The notes: generated by a model not told the origin, from the letters alone. 64,000 nt of DNA from Siderastrea siderea (GCA_964030785.1 CAXIQD010000012.1:33001-97000), one strand, 5' to 3'; numbered from the stretch's first letter, positions 47,012 to 58,844 are shown. Made by a program: numbers and translations.

Positions 47012-47635
47012 GAGATTAGTTTTTGTTTTGTTGGGTGGGTTGAGACTTGGTAAATTGTTTTGAGCATGTCCAGGCGTTAGAGAACAGACTTGAAGGGATT
47101 AGTTTTTTTGTTGTTGGGTGGGTTGAGTCTCGTTAAATTGTTTTGAGCATGTCCAGGCGTTAGAGAACAGACTTGAAGGGATTAGTTTTTTTGTTGTTGG
47201 GTGGGTTGAGTCTCGTTAAATTGTTTTGAGCATGTCCAGGCGTTAGAGAACAGAATTCATAGGGGTTAAGTTTTGTTTTCTTGGGTGGGTTGCGACTTGT
47301 AAAATTGTGTTTAGCATGTCAAGGAGACGGAGAAAAGACTTCAAGATGTAAGTTGTTGTTTTCTTGGGTGGGTTGAGTCTTGTTAAATTGTTTTGAGCAT
47401 GTCCAGGCTTTTGAGAACAGACTTTAAGGGTTAGGTTTTGTTTTGTTGGATGGGTTGAGACTTGCTAGATTGTTTTGAGCATGTCCAGGAGATCAAGAAC
47501 AGACTTCAAGGGGTTAGGTTTTGTTTTCTTGGGTGGGTTGAGTCTTGTTAAATTGTTTTGAGCATGCCCAGGATATCAAGAACAGACTTCAAGTGGTTAG
47601 GTTTTGTTTTCTTGGGTGGGTTGAATCTTGTTAAA
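47012..47635. repeat. 83-bp satellite array, about 7.5 units
   Basis: Units read TTGTTGGGTGGGTTGAGTC, TTAAATTGTTTTGAGCATGTC and CAGGCGTTAGAGAACAGACTT in succession, with a spacing of 83 bp between the best-matched copies. Two adjacent units near 47100-47260 are almost identical; the outer ones are more diverged. Confidence 0.8.
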
Positions 47636-48087
47636 ATAATTTGTGATTGGTTTTAAATTGAACTGTTTATTAATGATACCGTACCTTTATTACTAGTTCA
47701 TTTCCGACATGAGTGTTATCCAGGAAATTTCTAGTGCAATTAACTTCACAAGAATAAGATAAATTTTGGTTCTTTGGTTCTTGGTGTCACTAGTTCAACC
47801 CTGAAAATAAAATATCCCATACTTATCAAAATGCTATCAAATATATCCACTGAACAACAATAGGCGAATAGTGTGCCTTTCAATCATAAGTACAACAGTC
47901 TTAAATTGGGATCCTAGTCTTGGTTTGGTATATATACTGTATGTTATTACCTGATATTATTACGGCAGTCAGCCTCAAGACGAACATCTTCTGATTCACT
48001 CATTTACTCTGCCTATCCGGCTGACATTTACTCAGCCTCCTCGTGAATGTCATTGTCAGCAACACCATCAATCTCTGTTTCAAAATC
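47636..48087. other. Noncoding stretch
   Basis: Nothing recognised between the satellite and the first minus-strand exon. Confidence 0.35.
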
Positions 48088-48141
48088 TCAGCTACATGCA
48101 GAATTTTGTTCATCCTCTGTATCACTCTCTTCCTCCTCATC
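48088..48141 (-). CDS. Short acidic terminal exon
   Basis: After acceptor TTCATCCGTTAG the frame reads DEEEESDTEDEQNSACS and stops at 48088-48090. It probably ends the minus-strand gene whose exons lie at 48594-49630, though the join is not proven. Confidence 0.35.
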   Translation of the reverse strand, partial: DEEEESDTEDEQNSACS

Positions 48142-48593
48142 CTAACGGATGAAAGGGAAAACATTATTGTCATTTGCCACTGCATCAACTAGGTAAAGGC
48201 TGAGTAAGCTTTCCTATATTTTATTGCATCTCTGAGACAAGAAACTCGTGAATTTTTTACATTGTAAAATACCAAGTCACTCTATTGAACTTAAGGTTTC
48301 TTGAAATAAAACAGTACAATTTGCACTGAAATGCTAACAAACGGCAGGTAACATGACTAATTATATGACATGCAGACATCATATATTATATCTACTAAAA
48401 AAACTCAAAGAATAACTTCTGTTACTAAGCAACTGTGTTCAAATTTGATAAAAGCAATTTATACAGGCAAAAATTGTACAGAGACTTGGGACGTATATCT
48501 AGACTCCGATTCTTTCTCTGCAAATCCTCCTGTTTTTTGGGCCTTTTGGGGGCATTTCTTGCACTCTTGTACCGATTTGTGAGTGGATATCAC

Positions 48594-48851
48594 AGGGGCA
48601 TGAAGCTGCATGAAGACTCGAGCTCCACAATTTCTGCATCAGGATTCATGGGCATTATGGTTGTTTCTAGGGATGTTTCTTCATGCACTGCCTCTGCTGG
48701 CACTGAGGAAACATCTGCAGTGGATCCTGCCCCTGAAGACGTGGAATCGCTAATACTGGCCGTGGTGGTAGAAGTTGCAACTTTTTTGTTGTTGTTTTTC
48801 TTTAGTTGCAACCTTTACTGATGACGTTTCCTTCACTGCATCCCTAATGGT
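48594..48851 (-). CDS. Ser/Thr-rich exon downstream of the THAP exon
   Basis: An acceptor (GATTTCAG) at 48853-48852 opens TIRDAVKETSSVKVAT. The frame then changes across an A/C-rich stretch flanked by two GTTGCAACT words, and continues as STTTASISDSTSSGAGSTAD and EIVELESSCSFMPL to donor CCTGTGATA. The duplicated GTTGCAACT suggests a small insertion that breaks the frame. The role is probably a linker of the THAP-type protein. Confidence 0.35.
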
Positions 48852-49335
48852 CTGAAATCGAAAACAAACCCCCCCCCAAAAAAAAACCAAGAAAGAAACC
48901 AACCTCATTTGATAGTCAGGTAAGGTTATCACCATTTTGTGATCTTGGCCACATAGTCTAGTTACCTTTAGTACTGGACTTGACCATTTCAATGTTTGGT
49001 AAAAATCAGTTAGTGATACGTACTCTGTAATTTTTTCATTTCACGAAGTAATTCCCATAAAATAATTTTTTTTACATGTACAGGTAATGTGTGACATTTT
49101 CCAAGACAGCAACAGCATGCATGCAGATAATACCGCAATATCTTCACTGTTTCGCTTTAGTATCAGTGAGACTTTCACAAACCAAAGCTAGCGCTACATG
49201 CAAAAATGTAAAAATAGTTAAAGAGGTCTAAATTAAAGAGCTGAACAAAATGTGCCAAATCATCCCGCAGAAACCATAAGCCAAAAGTATGCAATGAAAA
49301 AAAGAAAAAAGTATGCAATGATGGGATACTTACCT

Positions 49336-49630
49336 TCCTTAGTTTGCGCCTACTGTCAGGGGACTTATAAGGTACCACGATGTCTCTTGTGGAGATGGCT
49401 GTAGTAAGCAGATAATTCTTAAGTTTAAGGAGATTGCTATCCCTTGACAATGGCAGTTTATGTTGAAAACAACTCTCCTCAAAGTGCACAGAGCACAGGT
49501 GAGAGTGTGGAAGGATCCAATCCGGTCTATGTCTGGGGACAAATTTTGTCCATTTGTCCCGCCTAACTGGTTTGGAAGTGAACTTACACAAACTCACGTT
49601 TTTAGTGAATTGTGAACACTTTCCAACCAC
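49336..49630 (-). CDS. THAP-type zinc-finger exon
   Basis: The frame contains NVSLCKFTSKPVRRDKWTKF, HRPDWILPHSHLCSVHFEES and later PYKSPDSRRKLRK at donor AAGGTAAGT. The F.(S/P)...R..W...... W.P....LCS.HFE pattern is the core of the THAP C2CH DNA-binding domain. The first Cys pair, expected just before VSL, is spaced wrongly (C-x9-C), so the domain start is altered or lies in a missed exon. THAP domains occur in P-element-type transposases and in transcription factors. Confidence 0.55.
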
Positions 49631-49957
49631 ACTTCAGCAACCGTACCATCTACTGTAGACAAAGATATGAGCTAAACTAAGTTTTAATTTTCAGCCTAAT
49701 TGATGTCCACGTTTTGAGAACTAGTACCCCGATGTCCTGTGGACAATGTTAAATTTTGCAACAAGCCAAAAAATACTCGGCTAGAGTAAAATGTGAGGTG
49801 AATTTTGCAGGGTTAGAAAGATGCAAGAAGTTCAAGCAGTGGTTGATGGTTTGCTTCTTTGTTCCACTTCCTGACGATGCACAGTCGTTAGGGAATCCTG
49901 GCATGCAAAAAATCCCAAAAGCGAGAAAAATAAGCAAATAATTTTTGACAAATTGGC

Positions 49958-50567
49958 TTACACTAGTTCTATGGCTAGTGGTTTGTCCCATGGCTGATAG
50001 GTGTAGTCCTTACGGAGAAGATACTGAAAGAGACCAGTATTCAGATCATGATGACGATACTGAAAGAGAATATTCCTCAACCAACCATGAGCAACATTCT
50101 GATGAAGGATGTAAAACATAACTTTGCCGTAAGTCTTTCCCATGTGCACAAAACTGAACAAGGTAGCTGCATGAATTTTCTTTTCTCGAATACATGGTGC
50201 TATAGAAAGTAACATAATCTTTAGTCATCCTGTAGGAGATGGTGTGGCCTGTGTGAAGGACATTTAAATTCCCTCAGCTTCTTGTTATTTACAGGTTCAT
50301 GCAGCAGGATCCCTCCATCAGTGTATTGGATGCTGGGTCTTTCACCCAGCAGATGTTTTGCAAACCTGACAGCACTGTGTGTGAACTCACACTTCTATGA
50401 AACAAGGTCTGGCTGACTCCCAGTTTCTCCAACGCCTGCCTAGGGAGTTCTTTTATTTCAGTGTACGAATTCTTGAGGTGGGCATTGAGTGACAGGTGTG
50501 AATGTTTGCCAAGACCTTCCCCCACCACAAGACCCAGTTCTAAAGAAAATTGTCTACAGAAATACAA
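49958..50567 (-). CDS. Two candidate exons of an unidentified protein
   Basis: The upstream exon runs from acceptor TTTTCTTTAG (about 50543) to donor CCTGTAAAT (about 50295) and encodes HSHLSLNAHLKNSYTEIKEL and LEKLGVSQTLFHRSVSSHTV. The second frame (to 49958) holds TLFSFVHMGKTYGKVMFYIL and QYRHHDLNTGLFQYLLRKDY. Both look coding but I recognise no family. They may belong to the same minus-strand gene cluster as the OTU-like exons. Confidence 0.3.
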
Positions 50568-50569
50568 TA

Positions 50570-52239
50570 GGACAACATTTACTCAAGGTTCCTGAAACTG
50601 ACAGTTTTTGATTGTGAACTATGGTGTGATCATCAATAGACGTCAATAGGTTCAAGGCAAGGATGGACACACCATATGAACACGTCACATGAACATGATT
50701 AAATTGCTATTAACTACCTAGTGAGGGTATTCCTAACTCAATCTGAAAAGTTATCTGAGATTACTGTCCAAATTTAACCAATTAATCAATATTTGAGTTA
50801 AATATTACCAGCAGCCCAGCCTGTTATACATTTATCCGGTGTGGAATTAACACAATTACTGGAAAAGTCAGATATTGTGTTACCATCGACAACAGCATTT
50901 GCTAAAGCATGAACCCAAGACTTTTCAGAGGATTATTCGTCTGGTTGCCCTCTTTGATGCCAGCTTTTTTAAACAATGCACTTTAGATTTTCCTTTAATT
51001 CCGTTCAACTTCAGATACCTGCATGCAGGTATATAACATGGCAGTGCAAGTGCACAGGACTTGATGTTTTTTTTTTTGCCAAAAAAAAACTACCCCATGT
51101 CTCTTTACAGTTTTTTCTCAACACACATTACATATTCATTTTGTCTGTCATTAAGTTATTTTTCTTTCATCTTAGAAGCTCGTCGATGGCAATAATGCAT
51201 TTACCCCACTGCTGCTCCTTGCATCCCAGTGTTGTTGGGTGTAATTTAAAACAATACACCTTAATTTAACAGAACTTGTTAGCATCCGATGCTTCCTTTT
51301 CCTGTGATTCCCTGCAATTGCGATTAACTAATGCCTTTGGTGAAAAAATCTTACGAAGATGACCCACGGCAAAGTTCTTCACTGAACGACTCCCCAACTT
51401 AATTCTCATTGCTTTCGCCAAAAAAATCCCCCTCATTCCCCCCCCCCCCGTCTGGTTGTCATGACAGGATACTGTTATCCAGCGTCCTATGAAACTGATT
51501 GGCAATTTCAGTGCTTGGTGAATTGAGGGGTTGGAGTTCCCCTCTGTGACTCCAGCCCTGATTAACCTCCCTCTCTACCCTACCCAACGATAAATTCCCT
51601 GCCAAGATGATCTCCCACCCTATTCCCTACCCTCAGTACATGTACAACCTATGCTCAGACCCGAGCCCTAACATGCACTAGCTCCCCATAATACTTTTGA
51701 CATGAACGAAAATAATAATTTTTGGTTTCCCCAAAGTCTGTCCATCCTAGCACTTACTGTGAGCAACTCTGAGCCCTGTGTCTCATTAAATAGGCCACCT
51801 CTGTAACTGCTGCCTCCCTTTCTTCCATCTCCAATAGGTTTTGGTGAGTGACATTCACTCGGGTGACATGCATTGGTGTTTCATCGGCTACCTCGTGGGA
51901 AAAATTGACCACTTCTTCAAGAGGAAGCGTTTACGACTTTGGCAGGGGCTTCTTCAGGACCAATGCTTACAGCTTTCATTGCCTGTGGTCCATTGAGTTA
52001 TGTCTCCCAATAGCCTTCCTGGAACAACTTGTAGAATTTGGCACTCGTAAAACTAGGTACTTCTCTTCTGTTTACCCTTTTGTTTGACCCTGACAAGCAA
52101 CACCAAAACTTCTATCAACAAACAGCTTGTAAAATTAATTGCACATTTGTCAGTGTGAATCAAACAGTGAATTTGAAACGTCTATTGGTTTTTAGCGCGT
52201 ACAATTACTTGAATCACGTCAAACAGACAGAATTGAATG
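50570..52239. other. Noncoding stretch
   Basis: No gene is supported. A T10 run and A8 run lie near 51067-51089 and a C10 run near 51440. The two overlapping frames at 51848-52247 have no motif. Confidence 0.35.
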
Positions 52240-52560
52240 CAATGTAACGCACGTGCAATCCAGTGAGAAAGCAACAATGTATCAACAAACATCGATTGAA
52301 TGCAGGTTTTGCCCTCACTGATTGCATGCGCATTAAAGAAAAACGAGCAGAATTTGAACTTACAGCACACGTGCAACAAGAAAAGCAATAGAGTGCATTA
52401 AGAAACAACATGGATTGAATGCACAGTTTTGCCTTTCTGACTGCATGGCATCAAACAAATTGAAGCAGAATTTGAACTAACAACCTGTGTCCTACAAGAA
52501 AAGCAATAGAATGCATCAACAACAAACATCAATCGAATGCTCGCTGGGGAGTGTTTATTA
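52240..52560. repeat. Degenerate tandem repeat, period about 120 bp
   Basis: Three diverged units share AAGAAAAGCAATAGA(G/A)TGCAT, CAACAT(C/G)GATTGAATGCA and GCAGAATTTGAAC. The three minus-strand frames through it (CFSCCT/HA-like repeats) arise from the repeat. Confidence 0.55.
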
Positions 52561-53710
52561 CGGAATAATTTTGGAAATCGGTGCAACAATTACTTGGGTT
52601 CAAGGGTTACCAGTCATTTCTCTACAAGTTGATTCGATGTAATTTGAAGTGTAGCATTCAGTTTTTAATCGAGTCACTGTACTCCATTAGTCATAACAAA
52701 AAACACATCAACCTCGTGGCTCTGGAGGATATTATGTCATGACGACTCTATGTCTTCTAGGGATAGCACAACCACGTCGTCTACAAAACAAATTCTAAGT
52801 ATGACTTTTAGTAATCAGTGGAACATGTAATGCAACGTAAATATAGAAATGTCTTCAGTAAAGATGCAACTGCTATACAGGCTTCCTGAGATCATCCTGG
52901 TGTTCAAACTTGACATTTAAATCAAGGGTCTGTTCTTCTGCTATTTTCCCGTCTCAGTTGAAGTGAGTTGGTGCTATACCAGTTTTGTTCACTTCTGTGA
53001 AATAACCTAACGCAATTGAAGGATGTGGGCCATTTCTCTGCACAGCTGTCTGAGTGACATGATTTGTAGTTACAGTAGGAAGTGGAAAAGCTTTCGTAGT
53101 ACAGTCTTTTTATATGAGGCGTGTCAGATCCTGCAGATGAGACAAATGGACTGTAATTGTTTTTCAATTTAGCATATTAATGAGACTTCCCAGGTGGAGT
53201 AGCGAAAAAAAAATTCCGAGACCCAGCATAAACAAGACAGTGATGACAGCGGACAGGAAAATTAATAGACAATGTCTACAAATGAAAAAGTCCATTATGC
53301 CTTTCTTGCCTGCATTCTTGCCATTTTTGTCTGCCTTGTTTATCATGTCACTTTTTCATTTTTTGTTACTTTTGTTGTATAACCGACATAGCAGAATTAG
53401 GGTTAAGAACATTTGTTGGTACCACATGCCATACATGTAGACTGCACGCCAACTCACCCCCTGTTCAAGCCTTTTGCCCCGAAAGACACCATATTTATTA
53501 AGACATCATGCTTTGGATCAAGGAAAGCAGCGGATGCAACACATAATATGAAATCAAGGCAAGTTTTTCAAATACACCCATCACTCCTACTTTCCGGAGT
53601 ATGCCCAAGGGGGATGTTTGTGTCTCTTTTTAAACGAACAGCACATAAATTTATTTAACATTGATGCAGACAACTATGAATGTCCAGGAATGTAATTAAA
53701 TTTTCTTTAC
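52561..53710. other. Mostly noncoding
   Basis: A plus-strand word series near 53570-53680 (FPEYAQGGCLCLFLNEQH and NIDADNYECPGM) looks protein-like but has no start or splice support. Otherwise nothing was recognised. Confidence 0.3.
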
Positions 53711-54293
53711 CCCATTTTCGGTGATAATGACAACTTGATGTTGCATCACTTCAGCGGGCACCTTGATTAACATAGAGGTAACACAATTCTTTTTAAGAAG
53801 AGCCAATGCTTTGGACCAGTCAGAGGGCACATTGCAATCTCCCAGGTCCAGATATGAAAGACAAACGTTTGTTCCCTTGGGCCTGTAGCAAAGCAGCTTA
53901 TTTAATATACATTTTAAAGATCTTAAAATGATTTAGAATATTTTATATTGGAGAAAAATAAATCATGACGCACATCCATGTGATTGCTTTCCAGGAATGT
54001 AAACAGTTAGTTCTTTGCAGTCTCACAGCTAATACCCAATTGACGAGCACCTGCATGATAAAAGCAGCCCCCTTCCTTGGGAGGATCGAAGTCCACTTCA
54101 AATCCAGCTTCCCGAATTCTAAAACTCAGTTGTTTATTAATGCCACTGATATGAAGATATGTGGAATATTTGAAATGACCAAAGTTAAAAACCTTGAAAT
54201 CCTTGTACTGTCCATCTGCAGCTGCGTAGGACCTCCTTACAACTAAAACCACACAAGATGGACAGACATTTCTGTTCCCTTGTCTCATTGCCT
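53711..54293 (-). pseudogene. OTU-like cysteine protease exons with an in-frame stop
   Basis: Exon 1 begins after TTACAG at 54293 and encodes DFKVFNFGHFKYSTYLHISG, GINKQLSFRI and PPKEGGCFYHAGARQLGIS. EGGCFYHA..RQLG matches the DGxC(F/L)(F/Y) nucleophile motif of OTU deubiquitinases, with Glu in place of the usual Asp. The frame meets TAA at 54007-54009 yet continues in phase with LFTFLESNHMDV. A GTGAGA within the codons for SCE could instead be a donor. Exon 2 (53882-53711, donor GGGTAAAG) encodes DWSKALALLKKNCVTSMLIK and QHQVVIITENG. In cnidarians OTU domains occur both in host proteins and in transposons; which applies here is open. Confidence 0.5.
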
Positions 54294-54500
54294 GTAAGCA
54301 ACTTTTCTATAGCTATTAGATTCATAATTGGGTACCTGTACGCTTTCTGTATGTCTGTTGCTCATATAGCAACAGAATGGATTTCGCTGTGAAGGCAAGT
54401 GTTTCGGAACAGTTCATAAGAAGTGTCGCATTGTCACTTTATGCATCACTTGTCCTCTTCTGGTGTTGGCATTGGTCGGCAGACACCAGACAAGCACCAT

Positions 54501-54644
54501 TCAGGTGCCTCGCTCAATGATGGCATTTGGGACCTTGCTCCCCAGAAACATGTTTTTGGTATAATCCAAACTGCCTCTGCCATTTAAAAGAAGTTCTAGC
54601 AGCAAACTGTCTTTCTGCTCAGTTGTCAGGGTTGTGATAAAGGA
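54501..54644 (-). CDS. Candidate exon upstream of the OTU exons
   Basis: After acceptor GTATTTTTAG the frame encodes SFITTLTTEQKDSLLLELLL and YTKNMFLGSKVPNAIIERGT, then TGA at 54501-54503. It is protein-like and on the same strand as the OTU exons, but the stop prevents a simple join. The family is not recognised. Confidence 0.3.
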   Translation of the reverse strand, partial: SFITTLTTEQKDSLLLELLLNGRGSLDYTKNMFLGSKVPNAIIERGT

Positions 54645-54649
54645 CTAAA

Positions 54650-55517
54650 AATACGTCAATAGTTGAAGTGTCAGTGTTTTTTATCCAATATCTGGACAGG
54701 CAGTTACAAGTGATATGGAAATCTAAAATAAAATGCTCAACTTCATATTTTCCCAGGAAATTTTACTGCAAGTTTTTGTAGTTAAGCTGCCGAATGGCTA
54801 AAGGGAAAATGCTGACAGCTGTTTACAAGGACAGTCCACTACAAATGCAAAATGTATCTCTTTTCTAATATTAATACCTTTTGAATGTTTAACATTTGAT
54901 TTCACCACTTCTTTATTAGGTTAGATGTCTTCAGTCAGGAAACATGACTGAAGGAACCCGTCCATCTCCATAGTCTTAAAATGGCAGAAAAGTCAAATCC
55001 ATCATATTTCAAACACACTCTGATATCATTTCCCCCTCACCTTTCGCTAGATAGCTTTTTAGGTAAAATTTAGGTACTTTGGAATGGTCGTAATCCAACA
55101 ACATCAATTCCATTGTCAGCTCCCATTCCTTGGACTTTGGTTTCACCATTCGTTGACAGTTTTATGATTCTCCCCTTTCAACACTGGATGCAAGGCAAGG
55201 GGATTTGTTGCAAGGCAAAGGGGATTTGTTGTAAAGAGGATATCTCACAGCATATTGACAATGTTTTCAGCTGTCCTCACGTTTACATCTTCTTTTGCCA
55301 GTCCATAAACACTATTATCGGACGTACCGCGAAAAGCGTAACAGAATTACTATATTTTTCCGGGCGCCATATATCGTGTTGGTAGTTTACCACGCTATGC
55401 TGATTTCATTAAATGTTTTGGAAAGAAGTATCACCAATAGTTCATCCGATGATGAAACCTGATAATACAGTGAGCCTTGAGAACAAAACATTACAAAAAT
55501 GATAACCATGACAATTA
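54650..55517. other. Noncoding stretch
   Basis: No exon was supported. A short direct repeat GCAAGGCAA(A)GGGGATTTGTTG occurs twice near 55190-55232. Confidence 0.35.
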
Positions 55518-56198
55518 CCATATTTATTCGATTAAGCGCCCTGGGCACTTATAAAATTTTTGGACCTTGAGAGTGGGTGCTTATTTGAGGTGGGCGCTTA
55601 TTAAACTTTCACCATTTTCAGCAAGTAGTAAGTTTATTTTGCAACAAAACAATAAATAATAACAAAACCTAGAGATGTACATAAGCAGAATTTTAACTGT
55701 TCATTTCAGTTTCTTTAAATAAAAAAAATGGTCTTCGGGGAAGTATCGGTATCTTATAATCTTAATGTCTCTTAGTAGTATTTGGGTGATTACCACCATT
55801 TTCACTACTACGCGACTCTTCTTTTCAAAACACTTCTGAGCACTTTGCAATACGCTTCCGTCAATCATACCTAATATGGGAAGTGTATGATGTTACCGCA
55901 ATTGAATTGAGCTCGAAGGAATAACGATGGCGCTAAATTATCCCGTAAATTTGCGCTGGCGAGTCATGTATTGACTAGTAAGAGGCTTTAGAGTCGATGT
56001 TGCAAGAGTACTTCACGTTTGGCAGATATTTGTAAAGAAATTTCGACATTTCGTCAGAATTAAATACCCGCTCGGTGGATTATCCTATGCGGCGGATGGT
56101 AAGCTTGCGTTTAATCTCGTGAATAAGCTAAACCGAAGTGTGCAGTAATAATTCTAGCTTTTCTGACCTGAAAATAGCACATGACATGTTATTCACCA

Positions 56199-56430
56199 TG
56201 AGTATAATCTGGCAATATCCCGAAGTGTACGTGGACGAAATTCAGGAGTGGATACAGTATGCAACGGGAAAACGGATCATGATCGGCGTACGATCAACCG
56301 ATTCGTGAAGAAAATGTGTTTGACAAGAAGAAACGTACGTATGACTTGCTGGATTGTTTTTGCAAGAAACACTGCTAATTTTAGTCACTTATCACCCGAG
56401 GAATGGAATGAAAAACAAAGCATAAGCGCT
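56199..56430 (+). pseudogene. Tc1/IS630-like transposase HTH fragment, left arm
   Basis: The frame reads WQYPEVYVDEIQEWIQYATG and, one base out of frame, INRFVKKMCLTRRNVRMTCW. This is the second helix-turn-helix of Tc1/pogo/IS630 transposases (pattern DEIQ.WI...TG....IxR.LKKMGLTRKK). The catalytic DDE part is absent. Confidence 0.55.
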
Positions 56431-56989
56431 TTATGACGTTTATTGTTCTACGTGAATGTTAACGCTGTGACATGATAGCAAGAAAAATCTGAAAAATCGT
56501 TATTTATAAACGCGGGAACGGGGAAAAATCAAGGAAAATATTTAAGTGCGTACTTTCAAGTTTACTTCGTTATAACTCAAGACGATTGCCAAAGAACGTG
56601 ATGAGGGAACCAGGACGATGTATTGTCGTAGGATCGCTGAATTTCACCGAGAACAATTGCTATTTATAGATGAGTCTGAGAAGTTCTGATTCATCTATAA
56701 ATAGCAACTGTTCTCGGTGAAATTTAGCGATGACCTACGACGATACATCGCCCTGTTTCGCTTATCACGTTCTTTGGTAATCACAGTGAGCTATAACGAA
56801 GAAGTAAGCATGAAACTGTGCTTAAATATTTTCCTCGATTCCCCGTTCCCGCTTGTAGAAAAAACAATTTCCCTATCATGTCACAGCGTTATATGTTTAC
56901 ATTCTCAAAACGTAGAACAACAAACGTTACAAGCGCATTATAAGCTTATGCCTTATTTTGTTTTTTCAATTCATTCCGGAGGTGATAGG

Positions 56990-57195
56990 TGATTAGAATA
57001 GCAGTGTTCCTTCCAAAAAAATGCAACAAGTCATACGTACCTTTCTTCTTGTCAAATCCATTTTCTTCACGAATCGGTTGATCGCACGCCGATCATGATT
57101 CGTTTTCCCGTAGCATACTCTATCCACTCCTGAATTTCGTCCTCGTACACTTCAGGATATTGCCAGATTATACTCGTGGTGAATAACATGTCATG
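56990..57195 (-). pseudogene. Tc1/IS630-like transposase HTH fragment, right arm
   Basis: Inverted copy of the left-arm fragment, reading DEIQEWIEYATGK and INRFVKKMDLTRRKVRM with the same one-base frame break after the TGK turn. The shared break shows it predates the arm duplication or was spread by conversion. Confidence 0.5.
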
Positions 57196-57870
57196 TGCTA
57201 TTTTCAGGTCAGAAAAGCTAGAATTATTACTTCACACTTCGGTTTAGCTTATTCACGAGTTTAAACGCAAGCTTACCCAGCGCCGCATAGGATAATCAAC
57301 CGAGCGGGTATTTAATTCTGAAGAAATGTCGAAATTTCTTTACAAATATCTGCCAAACGTGAAGTATTCTTGCAACATCAAGGACTCTAAAGCCTCTTAC
57401 TAGTCAATATATGACTCGCCAGCACAAATTTATGGGATAATTTGGCGCCATCCTTATTCCTTCCAGCTCAATTTAATTGCGGTAACATCACGCACTTCCC
57501 ATATAAGGTATGATTGACGGAAGCGTATTGCAAAGTGCTCAGAAGTGTTTTGAAAAGAAAAGTCGCGTAGTAGTGAAAATGGTGGTAATTGAATAAATAC
57601 GGTAAATCACTTTTAAGCTCAAATACCTTAGTGCAAGGCTTGATTGAAGAGTGGTCTTAACAGTAGATCAAGTGAGAATCAAAGAGGAATTGTCTTGCTT
57701 CTTTCTAAAAAAGTCATTGGGTTGAATATTTCCCAAATTTATGGTCACGAGAATTAGTGACACTGACTTGATTGCTTGCCAGCAGGTCCATTATCAGAAG
57801 AAGAGAAGCCAAACTTCCTTTGTCTGTGTGTTGCTAAAACTTGTGAAATCCCTAGCTACCCTTTTTAAAA

Positions 57871-58004
57871 CCATGTCATAGAAAATACAGCCAATCAGAA
57901 TGCAGGTTTCAAGTGTCATATATTCAAAGTATTCAAGCCAACCTTCCCGTGCGCTGCGATCTTATTCTCAACGAAATTTAGTAAGTGTATTTTCTATGGC
58001 ATGG
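57871..58004. repeat. Small MITE, 134 bp
   Basis: Ends CCATGTCATAGAAAATAC and GTATTTTCTATGGCATGG are near-perfect inverted repeats of 18 bp. The body is unique and noncoding. Confidence 0.6.
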
Positions 58005-58844
58005 TATAAAGTTACACAACACTTTCTCATGGCATACTTAACAACTGTTTACCAAAGTGGAGGTGGGTAAATATCCTCCACTAGCCACTGACATGAATAG
58101 TTGTTTTAGTATATGCTCAAACAGTGAGATAATATAGCCCGAGAGGATGACTTTTGACTAGGCTATCATGTTAAAGAGTACAGTTTTCGCGTGCAAGTTG
58201 CTCGGAGTTGAATAGCAAAGGATATTCAGAGTTTGAGTAGCCAATCAGCGCTCACCAATAACGCTATCTGCTTTTTGAGTATATACTAATATGGAATATC
58301 CTAATTGTCACTTGTATTTTCTTGGTATACACACTCACCTAAAGGCTCGTGTGTATACCGAGAGAAAATACAAGTGACTCGTCACGGGAATACCACTTTA
58401 AAGCGTTGCATAACTAGTATATATACCTGAAGCCTGAAAAAGGAATGCCTTTTGGGCGGAGTATCCCCATGTAGGCCATTATAGGGAGTACAACTCCCCC
58501 CCTCCCGTTTCACTCTCTAAAATCTACCAAGAGCCTGAAACAGGCTAATTTGGGAAGAGATCTTAAAATAGTGTACTAGAATACAAATGTAGTATTTTAA
58601 AAGAGCTATGTTGTACAGTGTTTCAAGTCATTTTTACCGCATCCAAATTTAATGAAACCTCAAAACAATAGTTTTCTTACGAAGGAAAATGTAAACCAAT
58701 GGCGTAATAAAATCCCAATAAAAAATTGCCAATGTTTTCAAAAAGTGTTGTTTATGACATAGCACCTTTAAATACTTAGTGAGTGGTATATAAAAAATGA
58801 TAGTGAGCCAAAGTGTACATTTCTTCATCAATCATGTCATGACC
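58005..58844. other. Noncoding stretch with a strong hairpin
   Basis: A perfect-looking 30-bp inverted repeat at 58307-58378 (GTCACTTGTATTTTC and GAAAATACAAGTGAC, with GGTATACACAC/GTGTGTATACC next to the loop) lies in otherwise motif-free sequence. ACTAATAT.../AACTAGTATATATAC on the outside may extend it as a fold-back MITE. Confidence 0.5.

Larger units (their letters stand above)
55518..57602. mobile_element. 2.1-kb palindromic fold-back element of Tc1/IS630 type
   Basis: The outer ends CCATATTTATTCGATTA and CCGTATTTATTCAATTA are inverted and flanked by TA on both sides, the target site of Tc1/mariner/IS630 elements. Two arms of about 880 bp are inverted copies meeting at 56665-56690 (CTATTTATAGATGAG...CTCATCTATAAATAG-like, with a spacer of some 20 bp). 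Each arm carries the same transposase N-terminal fragment. The left arm has about 260 bp next to its TIR (AAGCGCCCTGGGC...) that the right arm lacks. The structure is that of two head-to-head 5' halves of one transposon. Confidence 0.7.
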
